Positions 18,531-27,395 are shown, counted from the stretch's first letter. The stretch is 64,000 bases of DNA from Verrucomicrobiota bacterium (GCA_026397725.1 JAPLUI010000227.1:1-64000); one strand, 5' to 3'. The notes: generated by a model from the letters alone, not told the origin. Numbers and translations are program-made.

Positions 18531-19307
18531 ATGCGCTACTCCGAACGTCTTCAGCAACGGATCAGGAAAACCGGCTCGCGGCTGTGTGTGGGGCTCGATC
18601 CCCGGCCGGGGGACGGTGGAACGGCGCTGGTGCGGAATTTTCTCAAGCAGGTGGTGGCAGAGACCGCGCCGTGGGCGGCAGCGTACAAGCCCAACATGGC
18701 GTATTTTGAGGCGATGGGGATTGAGGGGATGCGGTTGCTGGAAAACCTGCTGGGCGGGATTCCGGACGATATTCCGGTGATTCTGGATGCCAAGCGAAGC
18801 GACATCGGAGAGACCCAGAAATACTACGCACAGAGATACTTCGGCGCTTGGAAGGTGGATGCGGTGACGCTCAATCCCTTTCTGGGGTACGACTCCATCG
18901 AGCCGTTTCTCGATTGGGAGGAGAAGGGGATCTATCTGCTGGCAGTGACCTCGAATCCGGGCTCTGCGGACTTGCAGCGGCAGACCTTGTTGGATGGTCG
19001 TGCGGTGTATGAATTGGTCACCGCCCTGGGGGAGCGTGCCGCGCGGGAGGTGCGGGCGACGGACGTGGGGTATGTGGTGGGCTTGACGAACGCGCTTGGC
19101 GTGCTGGAACGGATTCCTGACGTGCCCTTGTTGGTGCCCGGACTGGGGGCGCAGGGCGGCGAGCTGGCGGCGCTGGTGGCGGCAAAGCGGCAGGCCCCGG
19201 ACGTGATCAATGTTTCACGCGGCATTCTCTATGCGGCGGATGAGCGCGACTTCGGCACGCGGGCCATGGATTGGGCGGAAAAAATCACCGCCGCTTATGC
19301 CGGATAA
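18531..19307 (+). CDS. pyrF: Orotidine 5'-phosphate decarboxylase (type 2)
   Basis: A 258-residue enzyme of the final step of UMP synthesis. Start MRYSERLQQRI at 18531; an in-frame ATG at 18498 is the alternative. The active-site signature is in VILDAKRSDIGETQKYYAQ (D-x-K-x-x-D), with LCVGLDPRPG at the N-terminus and VTLNPFLGYDSIEPFLDW next. The VNVSRGILYA-type C-terminal phosphate loop (INVSRGILYAADE) is present. The long type 2 subfamily (TIGR02127) fits this spacing. It is separated by 57 bases from cysK and may be cotranscribed. Confidence 0.95.
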   Translation: MRYSERLQQRIRKTGSRLCVGLDPRPGDGGTALVRNFLKQVVAETAPWAAAYKPNMAYFEAMGIEGMRLLENLLGGIPDDIPVILDAKRSDIGETQKYYAQRYFGAWKVDAVTLNPFLGYDSIEPFLDWEEKGIYLLAVTSNPGSADLQRQTLLDGRAVYELVTALGERAAREVRATDVGYVVGLTNALGVLERIPDVPLLVPGLGAQGGELAALVAAKRQAPDVINVSRGILYAADERDFGTRAMDWAEKITAAYAG

Positions 19308-19359
19308 TCTCGGAAATTCTGCTGGCAATAGTCCCGACCTCGAGTATGCTTCCTCTCGA

Positions 19360-20283
19360 ATGAAGGCCAATGGCAAGCAGCCGCGGAGGTGGACTCCGGC
19401 GCGTTACTTGGGACTACTGCCGCAAAAGGGCTGGCCCAAGCGCAATTTGAAGTTTTTCCGGCATCGGATCGTGCCGGGCATGTTCCACCGGGCGGGTGGG
19501 GAAGCCCTGGGTCCGGTGCTCGAGCCGCCGACGGGCGGGCGCGTCCGCATCACCTGGATCGGGCATGCTTCGTTTTTCCTGCAATTCGCCGGGCACTCGG
19601 TGATCGTGGATCCCAACTGGGCGAAGTGGCACGGGCCGGTGAAACGCCAGCGACAGCCCGGGTTGCGTCTTCATGAAGTGCCGGTAGTGGACTTGGTGTT
19701 GGTGACGCACGCGCACTTCGACCACCTGCACAAGCCGAGTTTGAGGATGTTACAGGCGCGGGAGGGGATTGTGGTTCCGGATGGCAGTGGCAAGCTGGTC
19801 AAGCGGCTGGGATTTTCCGCAATTCATGAGATGACGGTTGGAGACGTGCTGAATTTTGAGCAACTTGAAGTGACCCATACGCCTAGCGATCACTGGGGGG
19901 CCAGATTTCTGCACGATACCCATCGGAATTATGGCGGCTACATTGTTCGCGCCGCAGGAAAGAGCGTGTTCCACTGTGGCGACAGTGCGTATTTCGATGG
20001 CTTCGAAAAGATCGGCAAAACCCAGCAAATCGACATTGCGCTGATGCCCATCGGGGCCTACGAAGCGCCCAGTGGCCGCGATGTCCACATGAACCCGGAG
20101 GAAGCGGTGCGGGCCTTCGCGGATCTTGGGGCGAAGGTGCTCATTCCGATGCACTATGGCACTTTTCCGTTAGGCAATGAACCGCACCACGAACCGCTGG
20201 AGCGGCTGCTGATGGAGGCGGATCGCTTGGGCCTCAGCGAGCAGATTCTCATTCCCGAGGAAGGGGTGGGGATTGAGTGGTAG
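19360..20283 (+). CDS. Metallo-beta-lactamase-fold hydrolase (UlaG/NAPE-PLD-like)
   Basis: A 307-residue protein from ATG 19360; an in-frame ATG at 19297 that overlaps the pyrF stop is possible. Metal motifs are THAHFDHLHKPSL (H-x-H-x-D-H), TPSDHWGARFL, HCGDSAYFDGFEKIG and PMHYGTFPLGNEPHHEP. ITWIGHASFFLQFAGHSVIV is the first beta-hairpin of the fold. The arrangement matches NAPE-phospholipase-D-like and UlaG-like hydrolases that cleave phosphodiester or lactone bonds with two zinc ions. The true substrate is unknown. It is likely cytoplasmic (no signal peptide seen). Confidence 0.9.
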   Translation: MKANGKQPRRWTPARYLGLLPQKGWPKRNLKFFRHRIVPGMFHRAGGEALGPVLEPPTGGRVRITWIGHASFFLQFAGHSVIVDPNWAKWHGPVKRQRQPGLRLHEVPVVDLVLVTHAHFDHLHKPSLRMLQAREGIVVPDGSGKLVKRLGFSAIHEMTVGDVLNFEQLEVTHTPSDHWGARFLHDTHRNYGGYIVRAAGKSVFHCGDSAYFDGFEKIGKTQQIDIALMPIGAYEAPSGRDVHMNPEEAVRAFADLGAKVLIPMHYGTFPLGNEPHHEPLERLLMEADRLGLSEQILIPEEGVGIEW

Positions 20284-20328
20284 GCTTGATTGGTTGGAAT
20301 AAGATTCCCCCCTGCACCTCGCAAGAGT

Positions 20329-20961
20329 ATGAACCGCCGCTTGGTGCTTTCCCTGTTGATGTTAGTGCCCACGCTGGCGGCCTGCGACCCCAAACCTGCC
20401 ATGACCCCTGCTGCCCATGTCCCGGCCACGATCCCGGTAGTTCCTGAAGGTGCCGAGACCGCCACGCTTGGCGGCGGGTGTTTCTGGTGCATTGAGGCCG
20501 CGTTTCGCCAGCTCGATGGCGTGATTTCGGCGACTTCGGGCTACATGGGAGGGCAGGTGAAAGATCCGACTTATGAGCAGGTGTGTGACCAGGCGACCGG
20601 TCATGCGGAGGTGGTGCAGGTGGTGTTCGATCCCAGGAAAATCTCCTACGAGCGGGTGCTGGCCTGGTTCTGGGAGCTGCATGATCCGACCACTCTCAAT
20701 CGCCAGGGCAACGATGAAGGCCCGCAGTATCGCTCGGTGATTTTCCATCATTCCGAGGCCCAGCGCAAGATCGCCGAGGCCTCGAAATCCGCCGCCGGCA
20801 AGAACTTCGACCAACCCATCGTCACCGCCATCACCAAGGCCACGCAGTTCTATCCGGCGGAGAACTATCATCAGAACTATTACTTCGAGAACAAGACCAA
20901 GAATGGCTACTGCAAATACGTCATCGAGCCGAAACTCAAGAAGCTCAAGCTGGAGCATTGA
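20329..20961 (+). CDS. msrA: Lipoprotein peptide-methionine (S)-S-oxide reductase
   Basis: A 210-residue MsrA that reduces methionine-S-sulfoxide in proteins. Start MNRRLVLSLLMLVPTLAAC gives a lipoprotein signal peptide with lipobox LAAC, so the enzyme is probably anchored in the periplasm. The catalytic motif GGGCFWCIEAAF holds the active-site cysteine. GYMGGQVKDPTYEQVC, GHAEVVQVVFDP, FWELHDPTTLNRQGNDEGPQ and the C-terminal YHQNYYF are also conserved. It ends 67 bases before a strong terminator (21028-21063). Periplasmic MsrA needs an external electron donor that is not visible here. Confidence 0.95.
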   Translation: MNRRLVLSLLMLVPTLAACDPKPAMTPAAHVPATIPVVPEGAETATLGGGCFWCIEAAFRQLDGVISATSGYMGGQVKDPTYEQVCDQATGHAEVVQVVFDPRKISYERVLAWFWELHDPTTLNRQGNDEGPQYRSVIFHHSEAQRKIAEASKSAAGKNFDQPIVTAITKATQFYPAENYHQNYYFENKTKNGYCKYVIEPKLKKLKLEH

Positions 20962-21027
20962 TCGGACAAGCACCAGGACTTCCAAGCCGCCGCCGATCAC
21001 AGCCCGCCGCGTGAACCGTGGAAACGC

Positions 21028-21063
21028 AAGCCCCCCGCCCGGCGAGGCCGGACGGGGGGCTTG
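21028..21063. terminator. Strong GC-rich hairpin terminator between convergent genes
   Basis: AAGCCCCCCGCCCGG and CCGGACGGGGGGCTT form a long stem with a GCGAGG-side loop and one mismatch. It is followed on the plus strand by TTGGTTGGTTTG. It lies between msrA (plus) and the RRM gene (minus), so it can end transcription from both sides. The short U-stretch is weak, which is common in such genomes. Confidence 0.75.
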
Positions 21064-21090
21064 GTTGGTTTGATCAGGTTCGGCTGCGCG

Positions 21091-22191
21091 TCAGGTGAGC
21101 GCCACCGGATGTTCCGACGCCGGGTGGGCTTCGGCGAGAGGCTCCGCCTGCAACGGTGTTGCGGATTCAGCGGCTGGCACCACTGCCTCCGCAGGCTCCA
21201 GCCCACCGTCTTCCGCCGCTTCAGGAGCAGCCGCTTGTTCCAGGATCGTGGTGCTTTCAGCAGCCGCTCCGAGGCTGTCGGCGGACATGGCAGCAAGCAC
21301 TTCAGTACTTGCGACTGAAGTGGCGATGCTTGCCGCCGCCGGGCTCGGACGCGGGCGTCGCTCCGGTCGCTCCGGTCGCTCCGGTCGCTCTGGTCGCTCC
21401 GTTCGCTCGTCGGTGTCTTCACGCTCGTCCTGGCCTTTGGACTGGGCCCCGGAAACGGTCAGCTTGCGCCCCATGAAGGGTTGATCGTGAAGCACTTCGA
21501 CGGCACGCCTCGCTTCGTCCACGTGCAGCATTTCCACGAAGCCGAAGCCTTTTGAGCGGTGGGTGCTGCGGTTGTAAACGATCTCCACATTGCGCACCCC
21601 GCCGATCCCTTTGAAGAGATCCTGAAGATCGCCTTCTGAGACCTCGTAGGACAGGTTGCCAACGTAAACCCGCGGGGATTCCACACCGTCACTGTCGCCA
21701 CCCCGGGCACGCTCGTTGCCGCGCGTGCCGCCCCGGTCGCCGCCCCGGTCGCCGCCCCGGTCGCCGCCCCGGTCGCGGTTGCGTGCGGGGTCGCGGTTGT
21801 TGGCTGCCGTGCTTGGATCGCCATCGCCGGTGCGGAGGTTGCGGGTGTTGGATTTCACCTTTGGATCGCTGGCAGGTCGCGGGGACTCGGGCACGCGTGC
21901 GGGCCGCAGGTCTGGGCGGGTTGGAGCCTTGTAGAGGCCGATGAGCCTGAGCAGTTTTTGCCACCAGCTTAATTTGGCCGGGGCATACTTGCGAGGTGGT
22001 GTGATGGTTTGTTTGTGCGGGGGATTCGGGCTGCGATTCGGCGACTGGCCGCGGGTGTCGCGGTCGAAGTTGGAATCACGGTCTTGGCCCCGGTTGTCTT
22101 GTTGGCTATTATTGCGTCTGTTTTGGCCACCGCGTGAGCGACGGCGTTTGTTGTCTCCCTGATTGCGGGAGTGCGGTGTTGTGTTCGACAT
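21091..22191 (-). CDS. RRM-type RNA-binding protein with basic and Ala/Glu-rich extensions
   Basis: A 366-residue protein with one RRM domain at residues ~175-250: RNP2 is VYVGNLSYEV and RNP1 is KGFGFVEM. The N-terminal ~170 residues are basic and low-complexity (RRRSRGGQNRRNN, RDRGGDRGGDRGGDRGGTRG), an RGG-like RNA-binding tail; GGDRGGDRGG comes from a short tandem repeat at 21735-21780. A WWQKLLRLIGLY stretch near residue 80 could be amphipathic. After the RRM comes an acidic and repeated ERPERPERPERPER run (near 21355-21405), then an Ala/Glu-rich tail. Small bacterial RRM proteins act as RNA chaperones; the tails here are unusually long. The 490-base gap upstream may hold a long leader. 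Confidence 0.85.
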   Translation of the reverse strand: MSNTTPHSRNQGDNKRRRSRGGQNRRNNSQQDNRGQDRDSNFDRDTRGQSPNRSPNPPHKQTITPPRKYAPAKLSWWQKLLRLIGLYKAPTRPDLRPARVPESPRPASDPKVKSNTRNLRTGDGDPSTAANNRDPARNRDRGGDRGGDRGGDRGGTRGNERARGGDSDGVESPRVYVGNLSYEVSEGDLQDLFKGIGGVRNVEIVYNRSTHRSKGFGFVEMLHVDEARRAVEVLHDQPFMGRKLTVSGAQSKGQDEREDTDERTERPERPERPERPERRPRPSPAAASIATSVASTEVLAAMSADSLGAAAESTTILEQAAAPEAAEDGGLEPAEAVVPAAESATPLQAEPLAEAHPASEHPVALT

Positions 22192-22681
22192 GGTTTAGCA
22201 TGGGTGTCGTTGGTTTCGGGCGGCCCGGCGCGGCGGGCAGAGGTGCCCGGCGGTGCTGGTATGGACCTGCGTGCTGACCAAGCCATCCCCGACGACCGGC
22301 TTATGGGTGCCGGGGTGAGGCTCCGCTACGGTGCGGACCGGACATCACCAAGGTCAGGGCTGGCTGGCTTGCGCCGCCGCCCGTTTGAGACAAGAAAATC
22401 CCCCCCCCTGCACCTGCCATCCGGTTGGTGTCACCCGTGAGTGGGTGAGATTAGGAAGGCACTGGGCCGGATGCTGGTATTGGAGGTAGGAAGTTCCTGC
22501 TCGGCGCGGAGCATAGTGACATTTGCGGCTTTGGCAAGGACGGAACGAGGTTCTTGCCGGAATTGGCCAAGAACGAGTGCCGCGCCCTCGTTCCCCCGCA
22601 CTCAAACTGCGACAAATCCGGGGACGATCATTAACGGATTGGTCGTGATGAGGATGCGCATGGTGGCGGTTGGTTGCCGCT
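22192..22681. other. Gap between the RRM gene start and the argH end
   Basis: No supported gene is seen in this 490-base stretch. It includes the promoter side of the RRM gene (minus strand) and the downstream side of argH. One inverted repeat with 7-bp arms (GTTCTTG/CAAGAAC) lies at 22550-22574. A run of nine C's occurs near 22401-22409. A long leader for the RRM gene is possible but unproven. Confidence 0.4.
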
Positions 22682-24040
22682 TCATGGCCTCATTTTTCCT
22701 TGCCAGCAAAGGATTTCAGCGCGGATGTTGGCAAGGGATGGGGAGCCGGGGTTGGTGCGGGATGCCAGGGCACGATCCAGGGAGAAGACCGCTGCGGCGT
22801 CATTGCCAAAGGCCGGGTCGAGGGCGGGAAAATCGAGTTGATCGAGCGGAATGCCGCGGCCGAGGGCCTCGGCGACGGCTTTTCCCACCAATTCGTGGGC
22901 GTGGCGGAAGGGAATGCCGGATTTCACGAGGTGATCGGCCAGATCGGTGGCGAGGAGCATGGGATCGGCGGCGGCGCGGCGGCAATTATCCTCGCGGAGT
23001 TCCACGGCGGAGATCATCTCGGTGTTGACGGCGAGGATCAGGCGCAGGGTGTCCACGGAATCGAAGAGCGGGGGTTTGTCTTCCTGGAGGTCGCGGTTGT
23101 AGGTGAGCGGCAGGCCTTTGAGGGCGACGAGCAGGTTCACCAGATTGCCGACCAAGCGGCCGGTCTTGCCGCGGGTGAGTTCGCAGACGTCCGGGTTTTT
23201 CTTTTGGGGCATCAGGGAGGAGCCCGTGGTGTGGGCGTCGGAGAGTGCGACGAAGGCAAACTCGCTGGTACACCAGAGGATCAGATCCTCGCTGAGGCGG
23301 GAGAGGTGCGTCCCGCAAAGGGCTATCACAAACAACAACTCGGCGATGTAATCGCGGTCGGCGATGGCATCCATCGAATTGTGGGTGATGCCGTCAAAGC
23401 CCAGTTCGGCGGCAATCGCATGGCGGTCGAGGTTGATGGTCGAGCCGGCGAGCGCGCCGGAGCCGAGTGGGGACAGGTTCAGGCGCCGGCGGCAATCGGC
23501 GAGGCGGTCGTTGTCGCGTTCGAGCATTTCGACGTAGGCCAGGAACTGGTGGCCGACGGTGACCGGTTGGCCGCGTTGCAGGTGGGTATAGCCGGGGATC
23601 ACGGTGGCGGCATAGCGCTCGGCACGCTCCAGCAGGGCCAATTGCAGGCTGCGGATCGCAGCGGTCAGACCGTCGATCTCGCTGCGGCAATAGAGGCGGG
23701 TATCGGTGGCGACCTGGTCGTTGCGCGAGCGGGCGGTGTGGAGTTTGGCACCTGGCGGGCCGATGCGGCGGGTCAGTTCCGCCTCGATATTCATGTGGAT
23801 GTCTTCGAGCGAGGTCTTGAACTCGAAGGCGCCGGCGCGGATGTCGGCCTCGATCGCACGCAGGCCACTTTCGATGGCGGCAAACTCGTCGCCACTGAGG
23901 AGTCCGGCGGCGAGCTGGCCGCGGGCATGCGCGATCGAGCCGGCGATGTCGTGCGGAAACAGGCGCCAGTCATAGGAAATGGACTCGCCGAATTGTTGGA
24001 CGAGGGACGAGGTGTCTTGGGAGAAGCGACCTTTCCACAT
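22682..24040 (-). CDS. argH: Argininosuccinate lyase
   Basis: A 452-residue enzyme that splits argininosuccinate to arginine and fumarate, the last step of arginine synthesis. Start MWKGRFSQDTSSLVQQFG (ATG at 24038-24040); the open frame upstream is not homologous. Motifs include ISYDWRLFPHDIAGSIAHAR, LHTARSRNDQVATDTRLY, YTHLQRGQPVTVGHQFLAY, and the superfamily signature GSSLMPQKKNPDVCELTRGK. Length is typical. The C-terminus is close to the family end. It follows the DUF1080 remnant on the same strand after 101 bases; arginine synthesis genes are not otherwise present. Confidence 0.96.
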   Translation of the reverse strand: MWKGRFSQDTSSLVQQFGESISYDWRLFPHDIAGSIAHARGQLAAGLLSGDEFAAIESGLRAIEADIRAGAFEFKTSLEDIHMNIEAELTRRIGPPGAKLHTARSRNDQVATDTRLYCRSEIDGLTAAIRSLQLALLERAERYAATVIPGYTHLQRGQPVTVGHQFLAYVEMLERDNDRLADCRRRLNLSPLGSGALAGSTINLDRHAIAAELGFDGITHNSMDAIADRDYIAELLFVIALCGTHLSRLSEDLILWCTSEFAFVALSDAHTTGSSLMPQKKNPDVCELTRGKTGRLVGNLVNLLVALKGLPLTYNRDLQEDKPPLFDSVDTLRLILAVNTEMISAVELREDNCRRAAADPMLLATDLADHLVKSGIPFRHAHELVGKAVAEALGRGIPLDQLDFPALDPAFGNDAAAVFSLDRALASRTNPGSPSLANIRAEILCWQGKMRP

Positions 24041-24141
24041 GGCTTGGCGAGGGTATTTGGTGAGTTGATGCCGCTTGCGTTGTGAGCGGGGGCGGGATTT
24101 GACGCCAAAATGACGGTTTCGACAATCAAGATTCGGCCATT

Positions 24142-24270
24142 TTACGGCAGTTCTTCCACGGTGATGTCTTGCACGCCGGCGTTGATGAAGCCGCTCTTGC
24201 CGGTGAGCTTGAATTTGAGCCGCAGCACGAAGTTGGCGTAAACTTTTCCGGCGGTGAGGAGGGGTTTCAT
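24142..24270 (-). pseudogene. DUF1080 (3-keto-disaccharide hydrolase) minigene with internal deletion
   Basis: A 42-codon minus-strand frame starting MKPLLTAGKVYANFVLRL (ATG 24268-24270) with a perfect GGAGG a few bases upstream. It reads VYANFVLRLKFKLTGKSGF then INAGVQ, which is the N-terminal strand pair of DUF1080 ('xYxdFvLrleFklt...NsGv'), and ends at once with DITVEELP, which matches the usual DUF1080 C-terminus ('IRYKDIxIxELP'). The ~120 central residues are gone, so the gene has an internal deletion yet kept its frame, its strong ribosome site and its stop. It lies 3 bases after the glycosidase gene and could still be translated with it. Confidence 0.65.
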
Positions 24271-24273
24271 AAG

Positions 24274-26850
24274 TTATTCCTCCAGGACGAGTTGTTGTGA
24301 GACATAGGGAATGGGATAGGCGGTGAGCCAAACTTCCGAGCTGAATTCACCCAGGGGAATCTTGGGATTGCCCTCGGACTCAAACTGCATCACGACGGCG
24401 TCGATGGACACGCCGAGCATGTCTTCGGTCACCGGGAAGAAATAGCTGAAGTTGTCGTCCGGATGACCATTGCCGGTTTCCCAAGGATTGGCCGGATAGG
24501 CCTTGGCGCGTTGCGGGGCACCGATCCAGCGTCCGTCCATGCGCAAGGCCGCGTAGGCTCCGTCGCGACCATGCTTGCCATGGCAAGGGATCACCAGATA
24601 GGAACCTGTGGCTGCCTCATCCAGACGGAACGATCCGCTCCATGCCCGCTGCGCGGGGGCCTTGGCATAGTCCGCGAAAACATTCGAGGCACGCCAGGCG
24701 GTCCTATCAAGTTGCACGCCGTTGGCATAACCGATGGCTTCGCCCACATTGATCGCCTTGCCCGGGATTTTGAGGTAGCGCAGTGGCCCGAGCCCTGTGG
24801 GAAGATCGATGGTAATGCGGTTCACCTGGATGGTCTCCCATTCTTTGGTGCCGGAGTAGCTGCCTTTCAACACGGTGGCCTCGGAAGGTCTTTCGGGTTC
24901 GGCGCGGGTCGCCACGGCCCGCCAGTCTTTCAAATCGGCCGACACGAAAATTTCCTTGGGATTGAAGCGCAGGTCGACATTCCTGAGCACCAGTTGATGG
25001 AGCGGGGTGGCTTTGCCCATATCGATGCGGAGGGCGCCCTGCCAGATGGCATCCTGGGTGAGGCGGAAGAAGGTTGCCGGATCATTGTCAAACAGGTAGC
25101 GATCCCAGACGCCACGCTCCACCAGGAGCTTTTGCCCGAGGAACTCGTTGCGGGAGGCCCTCACCTGAGGGATCCGGGTGGGGCCGGAGCGCAGGATCGA
25201 ACGGATTTCCATGGCGTTGTTGTCCGCAGCAAAACAGGTGGCTTCATAGAGCGATCCGGCATCCGCCGGAACCTCCACCGGCTTCAGGTCGTTGAGCTTG
25301 CGATGCCACGCCTGCTTGAGTGCGACCCCCGGAAACGTGATTTCCCGGGCCTCCCCCGCCAGCAGCCCGGCGGCCGGATTTCCCCCCAGGGTGGCTTTGG
25401 CAAATTTGCGCGGTTGCACCGGCAAGGTGATCCTGGCGCTGGTCCCAGGCATCCCTAACAATTTGAGAATCGCGGGTTTGCCCGGCACCTCGCGGACCAC
25501 CTCGTAGGCACAGCCCGCGACGCCCAATTCCCGGGAGGGCTCACTGGAAACAAGCATGGCATAAGCGCGAAACGCCGGCACCGTCACCTTCACACTCTCG
25601 CCTGGTTTGAACTGACCGAGAATCTCTTCCGCCGGATGCAGACGCCTGGCCTCGTAGGGGCCCTCGCCAACCAGGCCGATGCCCTCATCCATGGTGACGG
25701 TGTAGGTGACCGGATTCCAGGTGGGATTGCGCAGCGTGATGATGCGTGTCTGTGGGTTGCCGCGGGCAACGGCGTTAGGTCCATAGGCCTTGTCGTTGGG
25801 CCTCATTCCTTGCGGCAGAATCTCCCGATAGCGGCGCGTGAGATTGTAGATGCGGGCAAGCTTGGGAAACTCATCGTCGCGCAGGAACCACGGACTGCCA
25901 TACAACTCGGGCGCCAAAATCAGGTTGCGCGAAAGCGCTTGGAGAAACAGATCGTCCTCCCAATAATCCAACGATGACGACAGGCACACGCCGTGGTCCT
26001 CCAGCAGGCGGCTCGGCTTGCCGGTTGGTTTGTCGACTGGCTCCCCGAGTTCGATGGTGACGGCGCGGTTGTGGGTGGCCGTCCCCTCATTACCCCGCCA
26101 CACGTCGATATAGGCCTCGCCGGCCCAGAGTGAGGTGGTGACGTAAGGCAGTCCCTGGCCGAGATTCAAGCGGTGGTTCAGGACGATCAAATCCGGTGAG
26201 TACTTGCGACACTCCTTTAACATGCGGACAAAGGCCTCCTGCTTTTCGGTGCGCAACTGGCCGCAAACCGCATCCACTTTGAACAGGTGGAAATTGTAAT
26301 CGCGGCACAGCTTGACCAACATGTCGGTGCGGGCCTGTTCCTCTTGCGGCGTCTCGCCGAAACCGTCAGGCCCCAGCCAGACCCCCAACCGGCAACCGAA
26401 CGACTTGGCCTTCGCCGCGATCGGGCCGAATCCGTTAGGGAATTGCTTTTCAAATCTGGCAGAGTCGATGCGGCCATAGTATCCGGGCGCATCGATGGCT
26501 CCGGCGTCGAGCGCGTAGATGTCCAAGTCCATGCCATATTCATCATGGAGCCACTTGAAGAAATCCAGATTGGCCAGTGTCTGGTGCTCGGTGGCACCTT
26601 CGTTGGTATTGTCGATCCACGAAAAATAGTGGCTGCGTGACGGGGTTGATTCATCCGCACCGGCCAGCGGGTGCGGCCCGGCCGCTTGCCCATGCAGGGG
26701 CATCGCGCTCGGCAACAGCACGGCGCACGCGCCCAACAGCAAGCCAATGCACTTGCGCAAGGGCAGCGCTCCCCGCCCGGCACAGAGGAGCGGATTACGG
26801 CGCTCAACTTTTCGTGAGATCAAGCGGGCACGACTCTTTGCGGTACTCAT
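24274..26850 (-). CDS. GH36-like (alpha-galactosidase superfamily) glycosidase, exported
   Basis: An 858-residue protein. A ~32-residue basic leader is followed by a signal-like stretch (CIGLLLGACAVLLPSAMPLHG), so it is probably exported; a later start is possible. A TIM-barrel domain spans residues ~70-350: HYFSWIDNTNEG, DLDIYALDAGAIDAPGYYG, CRLGVWLGPDGFG, and NFHLFKVDAVCGQLR, where the aspartate of KVDA is the likely nucleophile as in clan GH-D. SLDYWEDDLF follows. The C-terminal half carries beta domains, including a discoidin-like 'DNDPATFFRLTQDAIWQGA' segment (~590-720). The substrate may be a plant or algal galactoside; this is inferred. It heads a short operon with the DUF1080 remnant. 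Confidence 0.8.
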   Translation of the reverse strand: MSTAKSRARLISRKVERRNPLLCAGRGALPLRKCIGLLLGACAVLLPSAMPLHGQAAGPHPLAGADESTPSRSHYFSWIDNTNEGATEHQTLANLDFFKWLHDEYGMDLDIYALDAGAIDAPGYYGRIDSARFEKQFPNGFGPIAAKAKSFGCRLGVWLGPDGFGETPQEEQARTDMLVKLCRDYNFHLFKVDAVCGQLRTEKQEAFVRMLKECRKYSPDLIVLNHRLNLGQGLPYVTTSLWAGEAYIDVWRGNEGTATHNRAVTIELGEPVDKPTGKPSRLLEDHGVCLSSSLDYWEDDLFLQALSRNLILAPELYGSPWFLRDDEFPKLARIYNLTRRYREILPQGMRPNDKAYGPNAVARGNPQTRIITLRNPTWNPVTYTVTMDEGIGLVGEGPYEARRLHPAEEILGQFKPGESVKVTVPAFRAYAMLVSSEPSRELGVAGCAYEVVREVPGKPAILKLLGMPGTSARITLPVQPRKFAKATLGGNPAAGLLAGEAREITFPGVALKQAWHRKLNDLKPVEVPADAGSLYEATCFAADNNAMEIRSILRSGPTRIPQVRASRNEFLGQKLLVERGVWDRYLFDNDPATFFRLTQDAIWQGALRIDMGKATPLHQLVLRNVDLRFNPKEIFVSADLKDWRAVATRAEPERPSEATVLKGSYSGTKEWETIQVNRITIDLPTGLGPLRYLKIPGKAINVGEAIGYANGVQLDRTAWRASNVFADYAKAPAQRAWSGSFRLDEAATGSYLVIPCHGKHGRDGAYAALRMDGRWIGAPQRAKAYPANPWETGNGHPDDNFSYFFPVTEDMLGVSIDAVVMQFESEGNPKIPLGEFSSEVWLTAYPIPYVSQQLVLEE

Positions 26851-26907
26851 TCGGCCAGATCCTACGGCTGGGATTCCCGCGATGTTTCATCGCAAATGAA
26901 CCGTGGT

Positions 26908-27005
26908 CATGGACCAGGCGGTCGATGCGGGCGCCTGCGGCGGCGATCTGGTGCTCCAGCGCGGCCTGCTCGTGCGGCGTTCGCGTCGCCGCCGGCGTGT
27001 TCCTG
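26908..27005 (-). pseudogene. Type IIG methylase C-terminus scrap A
   Basis: The minus strand reads TRTPHEQAALEHQIAAAGAR then IDRLVHD, which is nearly the same as the intact methylase C-terminus at 28870-28940 (VKTPHEQTALDRQIAATDTR, IDCLVYD). There is no other part of the gene here. It is one of three such scraps around the toxin-antitoxin genes, so the segment has been copied or left behind repeatedly. Confidence 0.65.
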
Positions 27006-27085
27006 CGGAATGGGTGAGGAAATGCCGCGTATCGCCACAGAAAACATTTGACGGCAGGCGCGAATCGACACAATTTGTGCTCGCT

Positions 27086-27340
27086 GCACCTCATCAAGGA
27101 AAAGTTTCTCAAGGAAGCGGCTCCACCCAAGTCCAAGGCGGGCAAATGGCTCGAGGCATGGACGATGGTGGTTAACTGCTTGATGAACACGCGCTGTCCG
27201 GGGCCGGGCTCGCACGCATCCTTGGCAAGACGGCCTCGCTCGGCCCGATGATTCTGCGCGGTGAACGCAAGATCACCGCTGATCACGTGTTGTGCCTTGG
27301 CACCTATTTCGGACTGTCCCCGGATGTTTTCCTGCGCTGA
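27086..27340 (+). pseudogene. Decayed HigB toxin / HigA antitoxin pair
   Basis: Two short remnants lie in tandem. From about 27086 one frame reads LHLIKEKFLKEAAPPKSKAG then KWLEAWTMVV, like the first 30 residues of HigB-type mRNA-cleaving toxins. From 27176 another frame reads LLDEHALSGAGLARILGKTA then SLGPMILRGERKITADHV and LCLGTYFGLSPDVFLR, ending at 27340. The second part is the helix-turn-helix C-terminal part of the partner antitoxin. Toxin middle and antitoxin start are missing, so the pair is non-functional. It lies between methylase scraps A and B. Confidence 0.6.
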
Positions 27341-27355
27341 AGAGTCTCATTGGCC

Positions 27356-27395
27356 CTCCACCAGCTTCCATGATCTCTTTCTCCGTCAGGCGGTT
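27356..27395 (-). pseudogene. Type IIG methylase C-terminus scrap B
   Basis: Minus-strand residues NRLTEKEIMEAGGGP match the final YGLTEEEIKLVEGA of the intact methylase. Only the last ~15 residues are present, followed by unrelated sequence. It adds to scraps A and C in marking old junctions at the 3' end of the restriction gene. Confidence 0.45.
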
